51,621 bases of DNA, from assembly GCA_030426685.1 (NCBI GenBank), contig JAUHYC010000024.1:1-51621 (forward strand), read 5' to 3'. Of this stretch, positions 25,301 to 33,504 are shown in pieces (within the stretch, counting starts at the first letter, position 1; the number at the start of each line of letters is the position of its first letter). The notes beneath the pieces are model-generated. The model searched no databases. It was not told the origin of the DNA and saw nothing but the letters and a program-made list of their open reading frames with translations. Origin of the DNA: Alphaproteobacteria bacterium. GTDB taxonomy: Bacteria > Pseudomonadota > Alphaproteobacteria > Rhodobacterales > Rhodobacteraceae. The translations under genes were made by a program, and so were the position numbers.

Positions 25301-26641
25301 GTGGCTGATCTCGATCCAACGCATCTGAAAGGCGCATTCGACAGGATGTCGGCTGTACGGCATATGGGGCGGGTGACCAGCGTTGCGCGCGGCGTAATCG
25401 AAATAGACGGTTTGGCCGGACGGGCGAGGATCGGGGATCATCTGACTTTGCACCGCCACTGCGGTCCGGATCTGCACGGTGAAGTGCTGAACGTCGAATC
25501 GGATTTGATCCAGATGCTGCCCGGTGCCGCTCCTGACGGTGTTTGCCTGGGTGACCGGGTGCAACTGGATCAGATGCCCGCCTTCGCCCCAGGGATGCAC
25601 TGGCTGGGGCGGGTGGTCGATCCGTTCGGCACCCCTCTGGACGGCAAACCTCTGCTGCCCGGAACGCAGGAACGTGATCTGATGCAAAATCCGCCCACCG
25701 CGGTCTCACGCAAACCGCTGGGTGCACGGATGGAAACGGGGTTGGCTATGCTCAACACCGTTCTGCCCATCGTCCAGGGACAGCGGGTTGGACTGTTTGC
25801 CGGATCGGGCGTTGGTAAATCGACCCTGTTGGCCACGCTCGCCCGTTCGATGCAGGCGGACGCGGTGGTCGTGGCGCTGGTAGGTGAACGCGGGCGCGAA
25901 GTGAACGAGTTTGTCGAATCCGCACTGGGTGCGGAGGGCATGAAGCGATCCGTTGTGGTCGCGGCAACCTCGGACCAGTCCGCACTGGCCCGCAGGCGTT
26001 GCGCCTGGTCGGCCATGTCAGTGGCCGAGTATCTGCGGGACGAAGGGCTCAATGTACTGTTTCTGGTCGACTCGGTCACCCGTTTCGCCGAAGCACATCG
26101 CGAGATTGCCGTTGCCATGGGTGAGGCGGCCTCATTACGCGGGTATCCACCCTCGGTCACACCCTTGATCGCCAACCTGTGCGAGCGCGCAGGCCCCGGC
26201 ACGGCAAAACAGGGTGATATCACAGCGGTGTTCAGCGTATTGGTCGCGGGTTCGGACATGGACGAGCCGGTCGCTGATATTCTGCGAGGGGTTCTGGACG
26301 GCCACATCGTGCTCAGCCGGGACATCGCTGAGCGCGGGCGTTTTCCGGCCATTGATCTCAGCCGGTCGGTATCGCGCAGCTTGCCCGATGCGGCATGCAC
26401 CGAAGAGAACCAGCTGATTTCCGAAACCCGCAAACTGGTCGGCAGCTATGAGCAATCCGAAGTCATGATCAAGGCCGGGCTTTATTCCGAAGGGTCCGAT
26501 CCGCTTCTGGATCAGGCCGTTCGCGTGCATGAAGAATTGGACGGGTTCTTTGGCAAGGCAGAAACGGACGGTATCGCGAGCAGTTTTGATCGCCTGCGTT
26601 TGATCCTGCGCCGGGCCGGAGCCAACCTGCCCCGCGCGTGA
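25301..26641 (+). CDS. fliI: flagellum-specific ATP synthase FliI
   Basis: Hexameric ATPase that energises flagellar export, homologous to F1-beta; 446 residues. Walker A is GSGVGKST at 168-175. ALVGERGREVNEFVES (about 192-207) and Walker B VLFLVDSVTRFAEAHREIA (about 252-270) follow, then RGYPPSVTPLIANLCERAG. The C-terminus SYEQSEVMIKAGLYSEGSDPLLDQAV is typical. The start is GTG 25301, preceded by the strong site GGAGGGTCTCCG. First gene of the third flagellar block. FliH, its usual partner, is not in the window. Confidence 0.96.
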   Translation: MADLDPTHLKGAFDRMSAVRHMGRVTSVARGVIEIDGLAGRARIGDHLTLHRHCGPDLHGEVLNVESDLIQMLPGAAPDGVCLGDRVQLDQMPAFAPGMHWLGRVVDPFGTPLDGKPLLPGTQERDLMQNPPTAVSRKPLGARMETGLAMLNTVLPIVQGQRVGLFAGSGVGKSTLLATLARSMQADAVVVALVGERGREVNEFVESALGAEGMKRSVVVAATSDQSALARRRCAWSAMSVAEYLRDEGLNVLFLVDSVTRFAEAHREIAVAMGEAASLRGYPPSVTPLIANLCERAGPGTAKQGDITAVFSVLVAGSDMDEPVADILRGVLDGHIVLSRDIAERGRFPAIDLSRSVSRSLPDAACTEENQLISETRKLVGSYEQSEVMIKAGLYSEGSDPLLDQAVRVHEELDGFFGKAETDGIASSFDRLRLILRRAGANLPRA

Positions 26642-26661
26642 AATCAAGACAGTTTTAAGTG

Positions 26662-26676
26662 TTAAGACCGCCTTAA
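26662..26676 (+). promoter_or_regulatory. CtrA-like box before motB
   Basis: TTAA-GACCGCC-TTAA, an exact match to TTAA-N7-TTAA, 46 bases before the motB ATG. A further TTAA lies just upstream (26655-26658). Confidence 0.6.
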
Positions 26677-26722
26677 GACCTGCCCTGTTACCCCGGTGGA
26701 CGGGTGATAAAAGGTGGTGGAG

Positions 26723-27562
26723 ATGGGTGCGCAAACCAATGCGGCGCCAATCATCATCAAGAAGAAGCGCGTGTCCGGTGGCGAGGGCCATCATGGCGGC
26801 GCGTGGAAGGTCGCATATGCGGACTTCGTGACGGCCATGATGGCCTTCTTCATGTTGATGTGGCTGCTGAATGCAACGACCGAAAAGCAACGCAAAGGGC
26901 TGGCGGATTACTTTTCGCCGACAATCCCGGTCAATCCAGTGTCCGGGGGTGGTGACGGTGCCTTTGGCGGTGACAATATGTTCTCGGAAAAAACCATGGT
27001 CATGGATGGCTCGGGCGCTAGTAACCGCAACCCGACCGAGGCGAAACAGGCCCGGGGATCAACCGGGGTCGATGCCAAAGGTGGCGGCAAGGGCGCATTC
27101 GAGGACTTCTCGTCGCTTGAAGCGCAGCTTTTGGGCCGGACAGGTGAAAGCCTGGTGTCGGACAAGATGCTCAAGCACATCGTCACGCGCGTCACCGACG
27201 AAGGCTTGGTGGTGGAGCTGTTTGCAACCAACGAACAGCCCCTTTTCGAATCAGATACCGACAAACCTACGCCCATGATGCGGGCTCTCGTACTTCTGGT
27301 CGCCAGATCTTCGGATCTGGTCACCAACGCCATTGCGGTCGAGGGGCACGTGCGGTCATCACCAATCGTACTGGCCAAAAACCCCGTCTGGGACCTCTCG
27401 ACCGCGCGGGCGCAGATGATCCGGCAAATATTGCAGGACAAGGGCGTCGCGCCACAGCGTCTGGTTCGCGTGACAGGACATGCAGATCGGCAATTGTCAG
27501 TCGCAAACCCGATGGCTCTGCGCAACAACAGGATCGAGATCATCTTCCTGCGCGCACCCTGA
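26723..27562 (+). CDS. motB: flagellar motor protein MotB
   Basis: Stator subunit, 279 residues from ATG 26723 (AAAGGTGGTGGAG just upstream; in-frame GTGs at 26714 and 26717 are alternatives). The single membrane helix includes the proton-binding Asp34 (VAYADFVTAMMAFFMLMWLL). A Gly/Asp-rich plug and linker run about 58-125. The C-terminal OmpA-like peptidoglycan-binding domain ends GHADRQLSVANPMALRNNRIEIIFLR. The partner motA is not adjacent. It has its own promoter region with a perfect CtrA-like box. Confidence 0.94.
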   Translation: MGAQTNAAPIIIKKKRVSGGEGHHGGAWKVAYADFVTAMMAFFMLMWLLNATTEKQRKGLADYFSPTIPVNPVSGGGDGAFGGDNMFSEKTMVMDGSGASNRNPTEAKQARGSTGVDAKGGGKGAFEDFSSLEAQLLGRTGESLVSDKMLKHIVTRVTDEGLVVELFATNEQPLFESDTDKPTPMMRALVLLVARSSDLVTNAIAVEGHVRSSPIVLAKNPVWDLSTARAQMIRQILQDKGVAPQRLVRVTGHADRQLSVANPMALRNNRIEIIFLRAP

Positions 27563-27591
27563 ATCAGAAAGGATAGACCGCATTTTACCTG

Positions 27592-27606
27592 TTAGCGCGC
27601 TGTTAA
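27592..27606 (+). promoter_or_regulatory. CtrA-like box before flgE
   Basis: TTAG-CGCGCTG-TTAA matches 7 of 8 bases of TTAA-N7-TTAA and lies 54 bases before the flgE ATG, a spacing like that of the motB box. Confidence 0.5.
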
Positions 27607-27660
27607 GGGCCGGCGCGGTAGGTGTTGCATCAACGATTGACGCAACAAAAGGGCGTGCCG

Positions 27661-28956
27661 ATGACCATTTCCTCTTCGCTGAATGCCGGTGTGGCGGCGT
27701 TGAAGGCCAATGCCAACAGGCTGGCCACAATCTCCGACAACATCGCCAATTCGTCGACCTTCGGCTACAAACGGGTCGAGACGGATTTTCACAGCATGGT
27801 TACCACAGGACAGGGCGGCAGCTATTCGGCGGGTGGTGTGCGGACCACCAGCCAGCGCCTGATCGACCAGCGCGGTCCACTGGTCCCGACTAACAATTCG
27901 ACGGATCTGGCCGTACGCCAACGCGGCATGCTGCCGGTCCGGCCAAGCTCTCAGATCGGGACGGCATCGAATGAGATGCTTTTGACCACAACCGGATCGT
28001 TCCGTACCAACGACGCCGGGTACCTGGTCACCGAATCCGGTCTTGTTCTGCTGGGATGGCGGGCTGGGGCGGACGGCTCGATTCCGAACGTACCGCGAGA
28101 CACTCCGGCAGCGTTGGAACCCATTCAGCTGAGCGTCAACCAACTCTCCGGTGCGCCCACTACTCTGATAAACCTGCGAATGAACCTGCCCGCCACCGCA
28201 ACCGATGCCGGGACGCCGGGCGATCCCCAGCCGTTGTCGGTGGAGTATTTCGACAATCTGGGAAAATCCGAAAGCGTTGACATCCAACTCGTACCAACGG
28301 TTCCGGCCTCGGGTTCCAGCAATGAATGGACAATGACACTTCGCGACTCCGCCTCGGGCGGGGCGGTCATCGGCGAGTATACACTGGCCTTCACCGACAG
28401 TCGCACCGCCGGCGGGACGCTGGCGAGTGTAGCGACAGTATCCGGCGGGGCCTATGATCCGGCATCCGGCAGTCTGGTAGTGAATGTTGCAGGCGGTCCG
28501 ATTGAGATCAATATCGGCCAGATCGGCGACGCTGACGGGATTACGCAGCTGTCGGATACCTTCGCTCCCGTCTCCATCACGCGCGACGGCTCGGCCGTCA
28601 GCACGATGACGGATGTTCAGGTTGACGCAAAAGGGTTTGTCTTTGCGATCTACGAATCAGGCGTCAGCCGCCGCATGTTCCAAATTCCACTGGCGGATGT
28701 ACCAAACCCCAACGGGCTGACGGCGCTGGACAGTCAGACTTATGCCCCGTCCCGCGAAAGCGGTACGTTCTTTTTGTGGAACGCAGGTGAAGGGCCCACC
28801 GGGGATATCGCTTCTTTTTCACGCGAGGAATCGACAACCGATGTCGCCACCGAACTGACGTCGATGATCCAGACTCAGCGGGCCTATTCCTCGAGCGCCA
28901 AGGTCATCCAGACCGTGGATGAGATGCTGCAGGAAACAACCAATATCAAACGCTGA
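27661..28956 (+). CDS. flgE: flagellar hook protein FlgE
   Basis: Hook subunit of 431 residues; ATG 27661 chosen because MTISSSLNAGVAALKANANRLATISDNIANSSTFGYKR is the family N-terminus, whereas 13 in-frame codons before it are not. A variable Thr/Ser/Gly-rich central domain (about 170-330) is followed by the C-terminal TDVATELTSMIQTQRAYSSSAKVIQTVDEMLQ. It is followed 33 bases later by flgK. The hook-capping protein gene flgD, needed for assembly, is not in the window. Confidence 0.95.
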   Translation: MTISSSLNAGVAALKANANRLATISDNIANSSTFGYKRVETDFHSMVTTGQGGSYSAGGVRTTSQRLIDQRGPLVPTNNSTDLAVRQRGMLPVRPSSQIGTASNEMLLTTTGSFRTNDAGYLVTESGLVLLGWRAGADGSIPNVPRDTPAALEPIQLSVNQLSGAPTTLINLRMNLPATATDAGTPGDPQPLSVEYFDNLGKSESVDIQLVPTVPASGSSNEWTMTLRDSASGGAVIGEYTLAFTDSRTAGGTLASVATVSGGAYDPASGSLVVNVAGGPIEINIGQIGDADGITQLSDTFAPVSITRDGSAVSTMTDVQVDAKGFVFAIYESGVSRRMFQIPLADVPNPNGLTALDSQTYAPSRESGTFFLWNAGEGPTGDIASFSREESTTDVATELTSMIQTQRAYSSSAKVIQTVDEMLQETTNIKR

Positions 28957-28989
28957 TCCAGCGGTTGAGCACCAGGAAGGGGTGGTCCG

Positions 28990-30441
28990 ATGAGTATGTC
29001 GACAGCTTTGAACAACGCCCTTAGCGGGCTCAGCGCGGCCAGCCGCGGCGCCGCAGTTGTTTCAGGGAATATCGCCAATGCCCTGACGCCGGGATATGCC
29101 CGCAGATCACTGGAGCTGACAACCAGTGCAGTTTCGGGCAACGGCGTACGCATCGCCGGCCTTGTGAGGCATCAGGATCCGGTTCTGCTGGCCAACCGTC
29201 GCGCAACCGATGCGGATCTCACAGCAAGCATGTTGCTGTCCCAATTTCATACAGGTTTCGAAAGCCTGGTTGGAACCGCCGACGACGCCACTTCGATCGC
29301 CGCAAAGCTGTCAGAGTTTGAAAGCAGCCTGATCACGGCTGCCAGTCTTCCCGGCTCGGCCCAGCGTCTGGACCAGGTCGCCCGATCTGGTCGCGACTTG
29401 AGCAAGACGCTCAATCAGGCGTCCGAGGGGTTGCGGCAGATGCGCTCTGACGCCGATCGTACGATTGGCAAGCATGTCGAAACCCTGAATCAGACCCTGA
29501 AAGACATCGAAAAGCTGAATGCCCGTATCCCTGCGATCCGAAATTCAGGCGGTGACATTGGCGCGTTGCTGGATCAGCGGCAAGTGCTGATTGATCAGGT
29601 CAATGAAATGGTGCCCGTGAACGTGGTCGCCCGCGACAACGATCGAGTGTCCTTGTACTCTGACGGTGGCCTGATCCTTCTGGAGGGAAGCGCCGCTGAG
29701 TTCTCGTTTTCGACAACGGGCGATACCATGCCGCACATGACAATCGGAAACGGCTTGCTGTCGGGTCTCGAACTCAATGGTCAACCTGTGCGGCTCACTG
29801 GCGATTTCGCGCAGATACGTGGTGGGGCGTTGATGGCACAGTTTGACATCCGCGACAATCTGGCGGTCGAGGCGCAGGCAGATCTGGATACCGTTGCCCG
29901 CGATCTGATCGAAAGGTTTGAGGCCGCTGGCCTCGACCCGACCACAACTGCCACTGAGCCCGGCCTGTTCACCGACTCGGGCAACAGGTTTGACCCCTTG
30001 ACGCAAACCGGCCTGGCCCTGCGGATATCTCTGAACACGATCGTCGACCCCGATGAGGGTGGCGACAGCTGGAAACTGCGGGCAGGGCTGGGTGCCGCGG
30101 CCCCCGGCGCACCGGGCGACGCACGCCAGTTGCAAGCCTTTGGCGCAGCTCTTTCTGGCGCGCGTGCCGTCCCGGGAACGGGTCTTGGAACCGGTGACAT
30201 GCGCGCTGCTGAGCTTACTGAGGCGCTGATTTCCAAAGCTGGAGCAAACGCCCATGTCGCGGAGAAGCGAAACGCCTTTGCGGCAACTGCCCAAAAAAAC
30301 ATGGAGCAGCTGGTGGCGGAGCAAGGTGTCGACAGCGATACGGAACTACAACACCTGATTCAGATCGAACAGGCTTATGCAGCAAACGCGCGCGTCATTT
30401 CGGTGGTCGACGACCTGATGGAAACTCTGCTGAGGCTTTGA
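28990..30441 (+). CDS. flgK: flagellar hook-associated protein FlgK
   Basis: First hook-filament junction protein, 483 residues, shorter than the ~550 of enterobacteria. N-terminal MSTALNNALSGLSAASRGAAVVSGNIANALTPGYARRSLEL, a middle with DIEKLNARI and GDIGALLDQRQVLIDQVNEM, and the C-terminal GVDSDTELQHLIQIEQAYAANARVISVVDDLMETLLRL are all diagnostic. A GGAAGGGG site precedes the ATG. It runs directly into flgL. Confidence 0.95.
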   Translation: MSMSTALNNALSGLSAASRGAAVVSGNIANALTPGYARRSLELTTSAVSGNGVRIAGLVRHQDPVLLANRRATDADLTASMLLSQFHTGFESLVGTADDATSIAAKLSEFESSLITAASLPGSAQRLDQVARSGRDLSKTLNQASEGLRQMRSDADRTIGKHVETLNQTLKDIEKLNARIPAIRNSGGDIGALLDQRQVLIDQVNEMVPVNVVARDNDRVSLYSDGGLILLEGSAAEFSFSTTGDTMPHMTIGNGLLSGLELNGQPVRLTGDFAQIRGGALMAQFDIRDNLAVEAQADLDTVARDLIERFEAAGLDPTTTATEPGLFTDSGNRFDPLTQTGLALRISLNTIVDPDEGGDSWKLRAGLGAAAPGAPGDARQLQAFGAALSGARAVPGTGLGTGDMRAAELTEALISKAGANAHVAEKRNAFAATAQKNMEQLVAEQGVDSDTELQHLIQIEQAYAANARVISVVDDLMETLLRL

Positions 30442-30443
30442 AC

Positions 30444-31451
30444 ATGACCTTGAATTCAATCGGCGATCTAGCGCGCGGCCTGACCCTGAGAACCCGCAGC
30501 ACCGAGATCAAATCACAGATCGAGACCCTTTCTTACGAAATGTCCACCGGCAAAGTGCGGGATATTTCGGACCGTCTGGCTGGCGACTATTCCCATCTGC
30601 TGGATCTGGAGCGCAATCTCGAACGGCTGCAGGCTTTTTCCGTCGCCACGGCTGAGGCGCGGATATTCACCGATGCGATGCAGCTTGGTCTGAAAACATT
30701 CAGCGATTCAGTGTCCGAGATATCATCGTCCCTTCTGTCCTTTGGAACCGCCAATCAAACGGTTACGCATGAGCAGGCATCGGTTCTGGCGCGAAATGAG
30801 TTGGACACGATGATCTCGGCATTGAACGGTCGAGCGGGTGGGCGCAGCCTGTTTTCCGGCACTGCGACAGATGTCTCTGCACTCTCGGCAGCTGATACGT
30901 TGCTGAGCTCGCTACAGGCGGAGCTGACCGGATTGACCACGTTGACGGATATTCGTCAGGCCGCAGAGGATTGGTTCAATGATCCGGCAAGATTTGACGC
31001 CGTGATTTACCAGGGCAGTACGGCCTCGCTTTCCCCCATACAGATCTCCGAGAACGAGCAGGTTGAGGTTTCGATCACTGCAACCGATCCCGCGCTCAAG
31101 GCCGCTCTGCGGGACACCGCCGTGGCAGCACTCGCCTCAGATGCCGCGCTGAACTGGGCACCCGATCTGCGCACAGCATTGTTTACTCAGCTCGGCGTCG
31201 ATCTGTCCAACGCCCAGAATGCAACGGTCAATCTTCGCGCTCAGGTCGGTACAGCCGAGGCGCGTGTGGAGCAGGCGGCAACGCGAAACGCCGCCGCCAA
31301 GACTAGCGCCGAAAGCGCCCGAAACGATCTGATCCTGGCTGATCCCTACGAAACCGCTGCGCGGCTGCAAACCGTGCAGTTCCAGTTGGAAAGCCTTTAT
31401 TCCGTTACAGTCCGCAACGCCAATCTATCGCTGGTGAATTTCCTGAGATGA
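30444..31451 (+). CDS. flgL: flagellar hook-associated protein FlgL
   Basis: Second junction protein, flagellin-like, about 335 residues. The N-terminus NSIGDLARGLTLRTRSTEIKSQIETLSYEMSTGKVRD and the C-terminal helix YETAARLQTVQFQLESLYSVTVRNANLSLVNFLR match FlgL. GRAGGRSLFSGTATD is the typical FSGT block. The start is probably ATG 30444; the in-frame TTG at 30438 overlaps the flgK stop. Its stop overlaps the flgI ATG by four bases. Confidence 0.92.
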   Translation: MTLNSIGDLARGLTLRTRSTEIKSQIETLSYEMSTGKVRDISDRLAGDYSHLLDLERNLERLQAFSVATAEARIFTDAMQLGLKTFSDSVSEISSSLLSFGTANQTVTHEQASVLARNELDTMISALNGRAGGRSLFSGTATDVSALSAADTLLSSLQAELTGLTTLTDIRQAAEDWFNDPARFDAVIYQGSTASLSPIQISENEQVEVSITATDPALKAALRDTAVAALASDAALNWAPDLRTALFTQLGVDLSNAQNATVNLRAQVGTAEARVEQAATRNAAAKTSAESARNDLILADPYETAARLQTVQFQLESLYSVTVRNANLSLVNFLR

Positions 31452-32542
31452 AAATCCTCGCTTTGCTTCTGATATTGCTGCCCTGCATCGCCAGTGCCGG
31501 GACAATCCGCCTAAAGGATCTTGTGGATTTCGACGGCGTGCGCGGCAACGACCTGGTGGGCTATGGTCTTGTAGTCGGGCTAAACGGCACGGGCGATGGC
31601 CTGCGCAATGCGCCATTCACCGAAGAGATCATGTCCAACATCCTCGAACGGCTTGGCGTCAACGTGAATGGCGAGGATTTTCGTCCGAAAAACGTGGCTG
31701 CAGTGCTGGTCACCGCCAGCCTGCCACCGTTTGCACGGGTCGGAGGCCAAATTGATGTCACGGTTTCCGCGATCGGTGATTCTAAAAGCCTGCTTGGCGG
31801 AACGCTGGTAATGACCCCGCTCAACGCAGCGGACGGACAAATTTATGCGGTGGCACAAGGCACTGTGCTGGCAGGTGGTGCAGTTGCCGAGGGTGACGCC
31901 GCCTCGGTCGTGCGAGGCGTACCGACGTCGGGCGTCATACCATCGGGCGCACGGGTGGAGCGCGAGATCGATTTTGAACTCTCCGACCTGACCCAACTCA
32001 GGCTGGCGCTACGCGAACCGGATTTTACAACCGCAGGGCGGATTGAAAGGGCAATAAACACAGAATTCAATCGCACCGTGGCGCTCATGCGGGATTCCGG
32101 AACGGTGGAGTTGAGCATTGAGGCGACGCAAGCGATATCAACCGCCCATGCGATCGGTCGGATTGAGAACATATTGGTGGAACCTGAAAGTAAGGCTCGT
32201 GTTGTTGTGGATCAGAGGTCCGGCACCATCGTCATGGGTCAAAATGTCCGAATTTCGCGCGTCGCGGTGTCTCAGGGGAACCTGACACTGACGGTCGAAG
32301 AGGCTCCCATTGCCGTTCAGCCCAATCCGTTTGCGCGCGGCGAAACGGTTGTGGTCCCGCGCACGCTTGCGGGAATAGAAGAAGAGGAAGGCACCGGGCT
32401 TGCCGAAATCCCCGAGGCGACGACGCTCTCAGAGGTTGTTGCCGGATTGAACGCGTTAGGGGTGTCGCCACGCGATATGATCGACATTCTGAAAACGATC
32501 AAAGCCGCGGGCGCGCTTCATGCCGAGTTCATCGTCCGGTAA
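31448..32542 (+). CDS. flgI: flagellar P-ring protein FlgI
   Basis: Periplasmic P-ring subunit, 364 residues. The signal peptide is MKILALLLILLPCIASAG. Family motifs: RLKDLVDFDGVRGNDLVGYGLVVGLNGTGDG, FRPKNVAAVLVTASLPPFARVGGQIDVTVSAIGDSKSLLGGTLVMTPL, ARVVVDQRSGTIVMGQNVRIS, and the end LSEVVAGLNALGVSPRDMIDILKTIKAAGALHAEFIV. Full length and intact. Last flagellar gene of the window; it converges on the unknown cassette 39 bases away. Confidence 0.97.
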   Translation: MKILALLLILLPCIASAGTIRLKDLVDFDGVRGNDLVGYGLVVGLNGTGDGLRNAPFTEEIMSNILERLGVNVNGEDFRPKNVAAVLVTASLPPFARVGGQIDVTVSAIGDSKSLLGGTLVMTPLNAADGQIYAVAQGTVLAGGAVAEGDAASVVRGVPTSGVIPSGARVEREIDFELSDLTQLRLALREPDFTTAGRIERAINTEFNRTVALMRDSGTVELSIEATQAISTAHAIGRIENILVEPESKARVVVDQRSGTIVMGQNVRISRVAVSQGNLTLTVEEAPIAVQPNPFARGETVVVPRTLAGIEEEEGTGLAEIPEATTLSEVVAGLNALGVSPRDMIDILKTIKAAGALHAEFIVR

Positions 32543-32581
32543 GTGCGCAGCCCTGAGATAGCCGCGCGCTTCGTTTTGGCG

Positions 32582-33226
32582 TCATCTGGATTTCCAGCTG
32601 TCCAACCAACGTCGGAAGCCTTTGCGTTTCTCGTCAATCGCGTCCCCTGCGGCATACAGGCCGTCTTCCATATTCTCCAGAACCGGGTCAATTTTCCGTT
32701 GCCGAAAGCGGCGCCACCGAACCCAGATCGCCCACACCAACGCCGCCAAAACCGTCAGGAAGATGATATTGAACCAAGGTATGATACGCACATCCGGTCC
32801 TTCAACATGCCGGATGAATATCGCGTTGGGAAAGATCGACATGAACTCATTGCGCCAGCCGTAATGTGTCACGATCACCCAATCGGGGTTTTCTTTGGTC
32901 GACTTGGCGTCATTAGCCTCGGTATAGAGGTTCGCCGTGTCGAACTTGAAATAGGGCGGCCAACCCCAGCCGGTGTCTTCGTTGCGATAGACGATTGGTT
33001 TACCATTGGCGCGGACGGCCTGAATGAACTGCACATCGCGATTGGATAGGCTGGTGGATTGATCTTCGGGTTCTGACCAGAAGATCCGGGTCCAATCGGT
33101 CAGGTCCTGACGCTCTTCGTAGGTGTTGACGATCCGCACGACATCGTGCTGCGGCAGGGAATACTGCAGGATCGCCCCAACCGTGACCCAGAAGATGATG
33201 ATAATTGCCCATTTCACATAGGCCAT
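32582..33226 (-). CDS. DUF1523-type membrane protein
   Basis: A 214-residue protein with an N-terminal membrane helix (VKWAIIIIFWVTVGAILQYSL) and a second one near 150-172 (IIPWFNIIFLTVLAALVWAIWVRW), leaving a ~120-residue extracytoplasmic domain between them. That domain has many aromatic residues (VYRNEDTGWGWPPYFKFDTANLY, DWVIVTHYGWRNEFMSIFPNAI). The pattern fits DUF1523, a family without a known function. The C-terminal tail is basic and cytoplasmic. It is the last gene of the minus-strand cassette, 10 bases after a small membrane protein gene. Confidence 0.8.
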   Translation of the reverse strand: MAYVKWAIIIIFWVTVGAILQYSLPQHDVVRIVNTYEERQDLTDWTRIFWSEPEDQSTSLSNRDVQFIQAVRANGKPIVYRNEDTGWGWPPYFKFDTANLYTEANDAKSTKENPDWVIVTHYGWRNEFMSIFPNAIFIRHVEGPDVRIIPWFNIIFLTVLAALVWAIWVRWRRFRQRKIDPVLENMEDGLYAAGDAIDEKRKGFRRWLDSWKSR

Positions 33227-33236
33227 GCCGTTACCC

Positions 33237-33503
33237 TCACATATAATTCACGACGTAGATCAGCGCGCCAATCGCCACCCAGGGCACAATATAGACACCC
33301 AAAATCAATTTGCGCCGGAACGAATTGTCATAGACGTGCAAACCGCGGGCGACAAACACTTCTTTGTTGCCGGTTTTGCCTTTCTCGTCCCACCAGGTTT
33401 CCAGCTTCTGCCGCCTGACACTGCGCGAATAATAAGACAGCGCGAAATAGGCAATCGTCTGAACAACCAGCAGGATCAGGAACAGGCGCATCGCTCCGAA
33501 CAT
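33237..33503 (-). CDS. small two-helix membrane protein of unknown function
   Basis: An 88-residue protein with two hydrophobic helices: about 5-22 (MRLFLILLVVQTIAYFAL) and 65-86 (LILGVYIVPWVAIGALIYVVNY). A charged cytoplasmic or periplasmic loop between them reads YYSRSVRRQKLETWWDEKGKTGN. The start is ATG 33503 (GGGAGGAATTGAA before it), two bases before the stop of the upstream gene, so translation is probably coupled. I recognise no family with certainty. Confidence 0.8.
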   Translation of the reverse strand: MFGAMRLFLILLVVQTIAYFALSYYSRSVRRQKLETWWDEKGKTGNKEVFVARGLHVYDNSFRRKLILGVYIVPWVAIGALIYVVNYM

Positions 33504-33504
33504 T

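Noticed and set aside
25570..26433. 287-codon minus-strand open frame rich in Ser/Arg/Thr
   Set aside because: Antisense to fliI; composition is typical of a shadow frame of a GC-rich gene.
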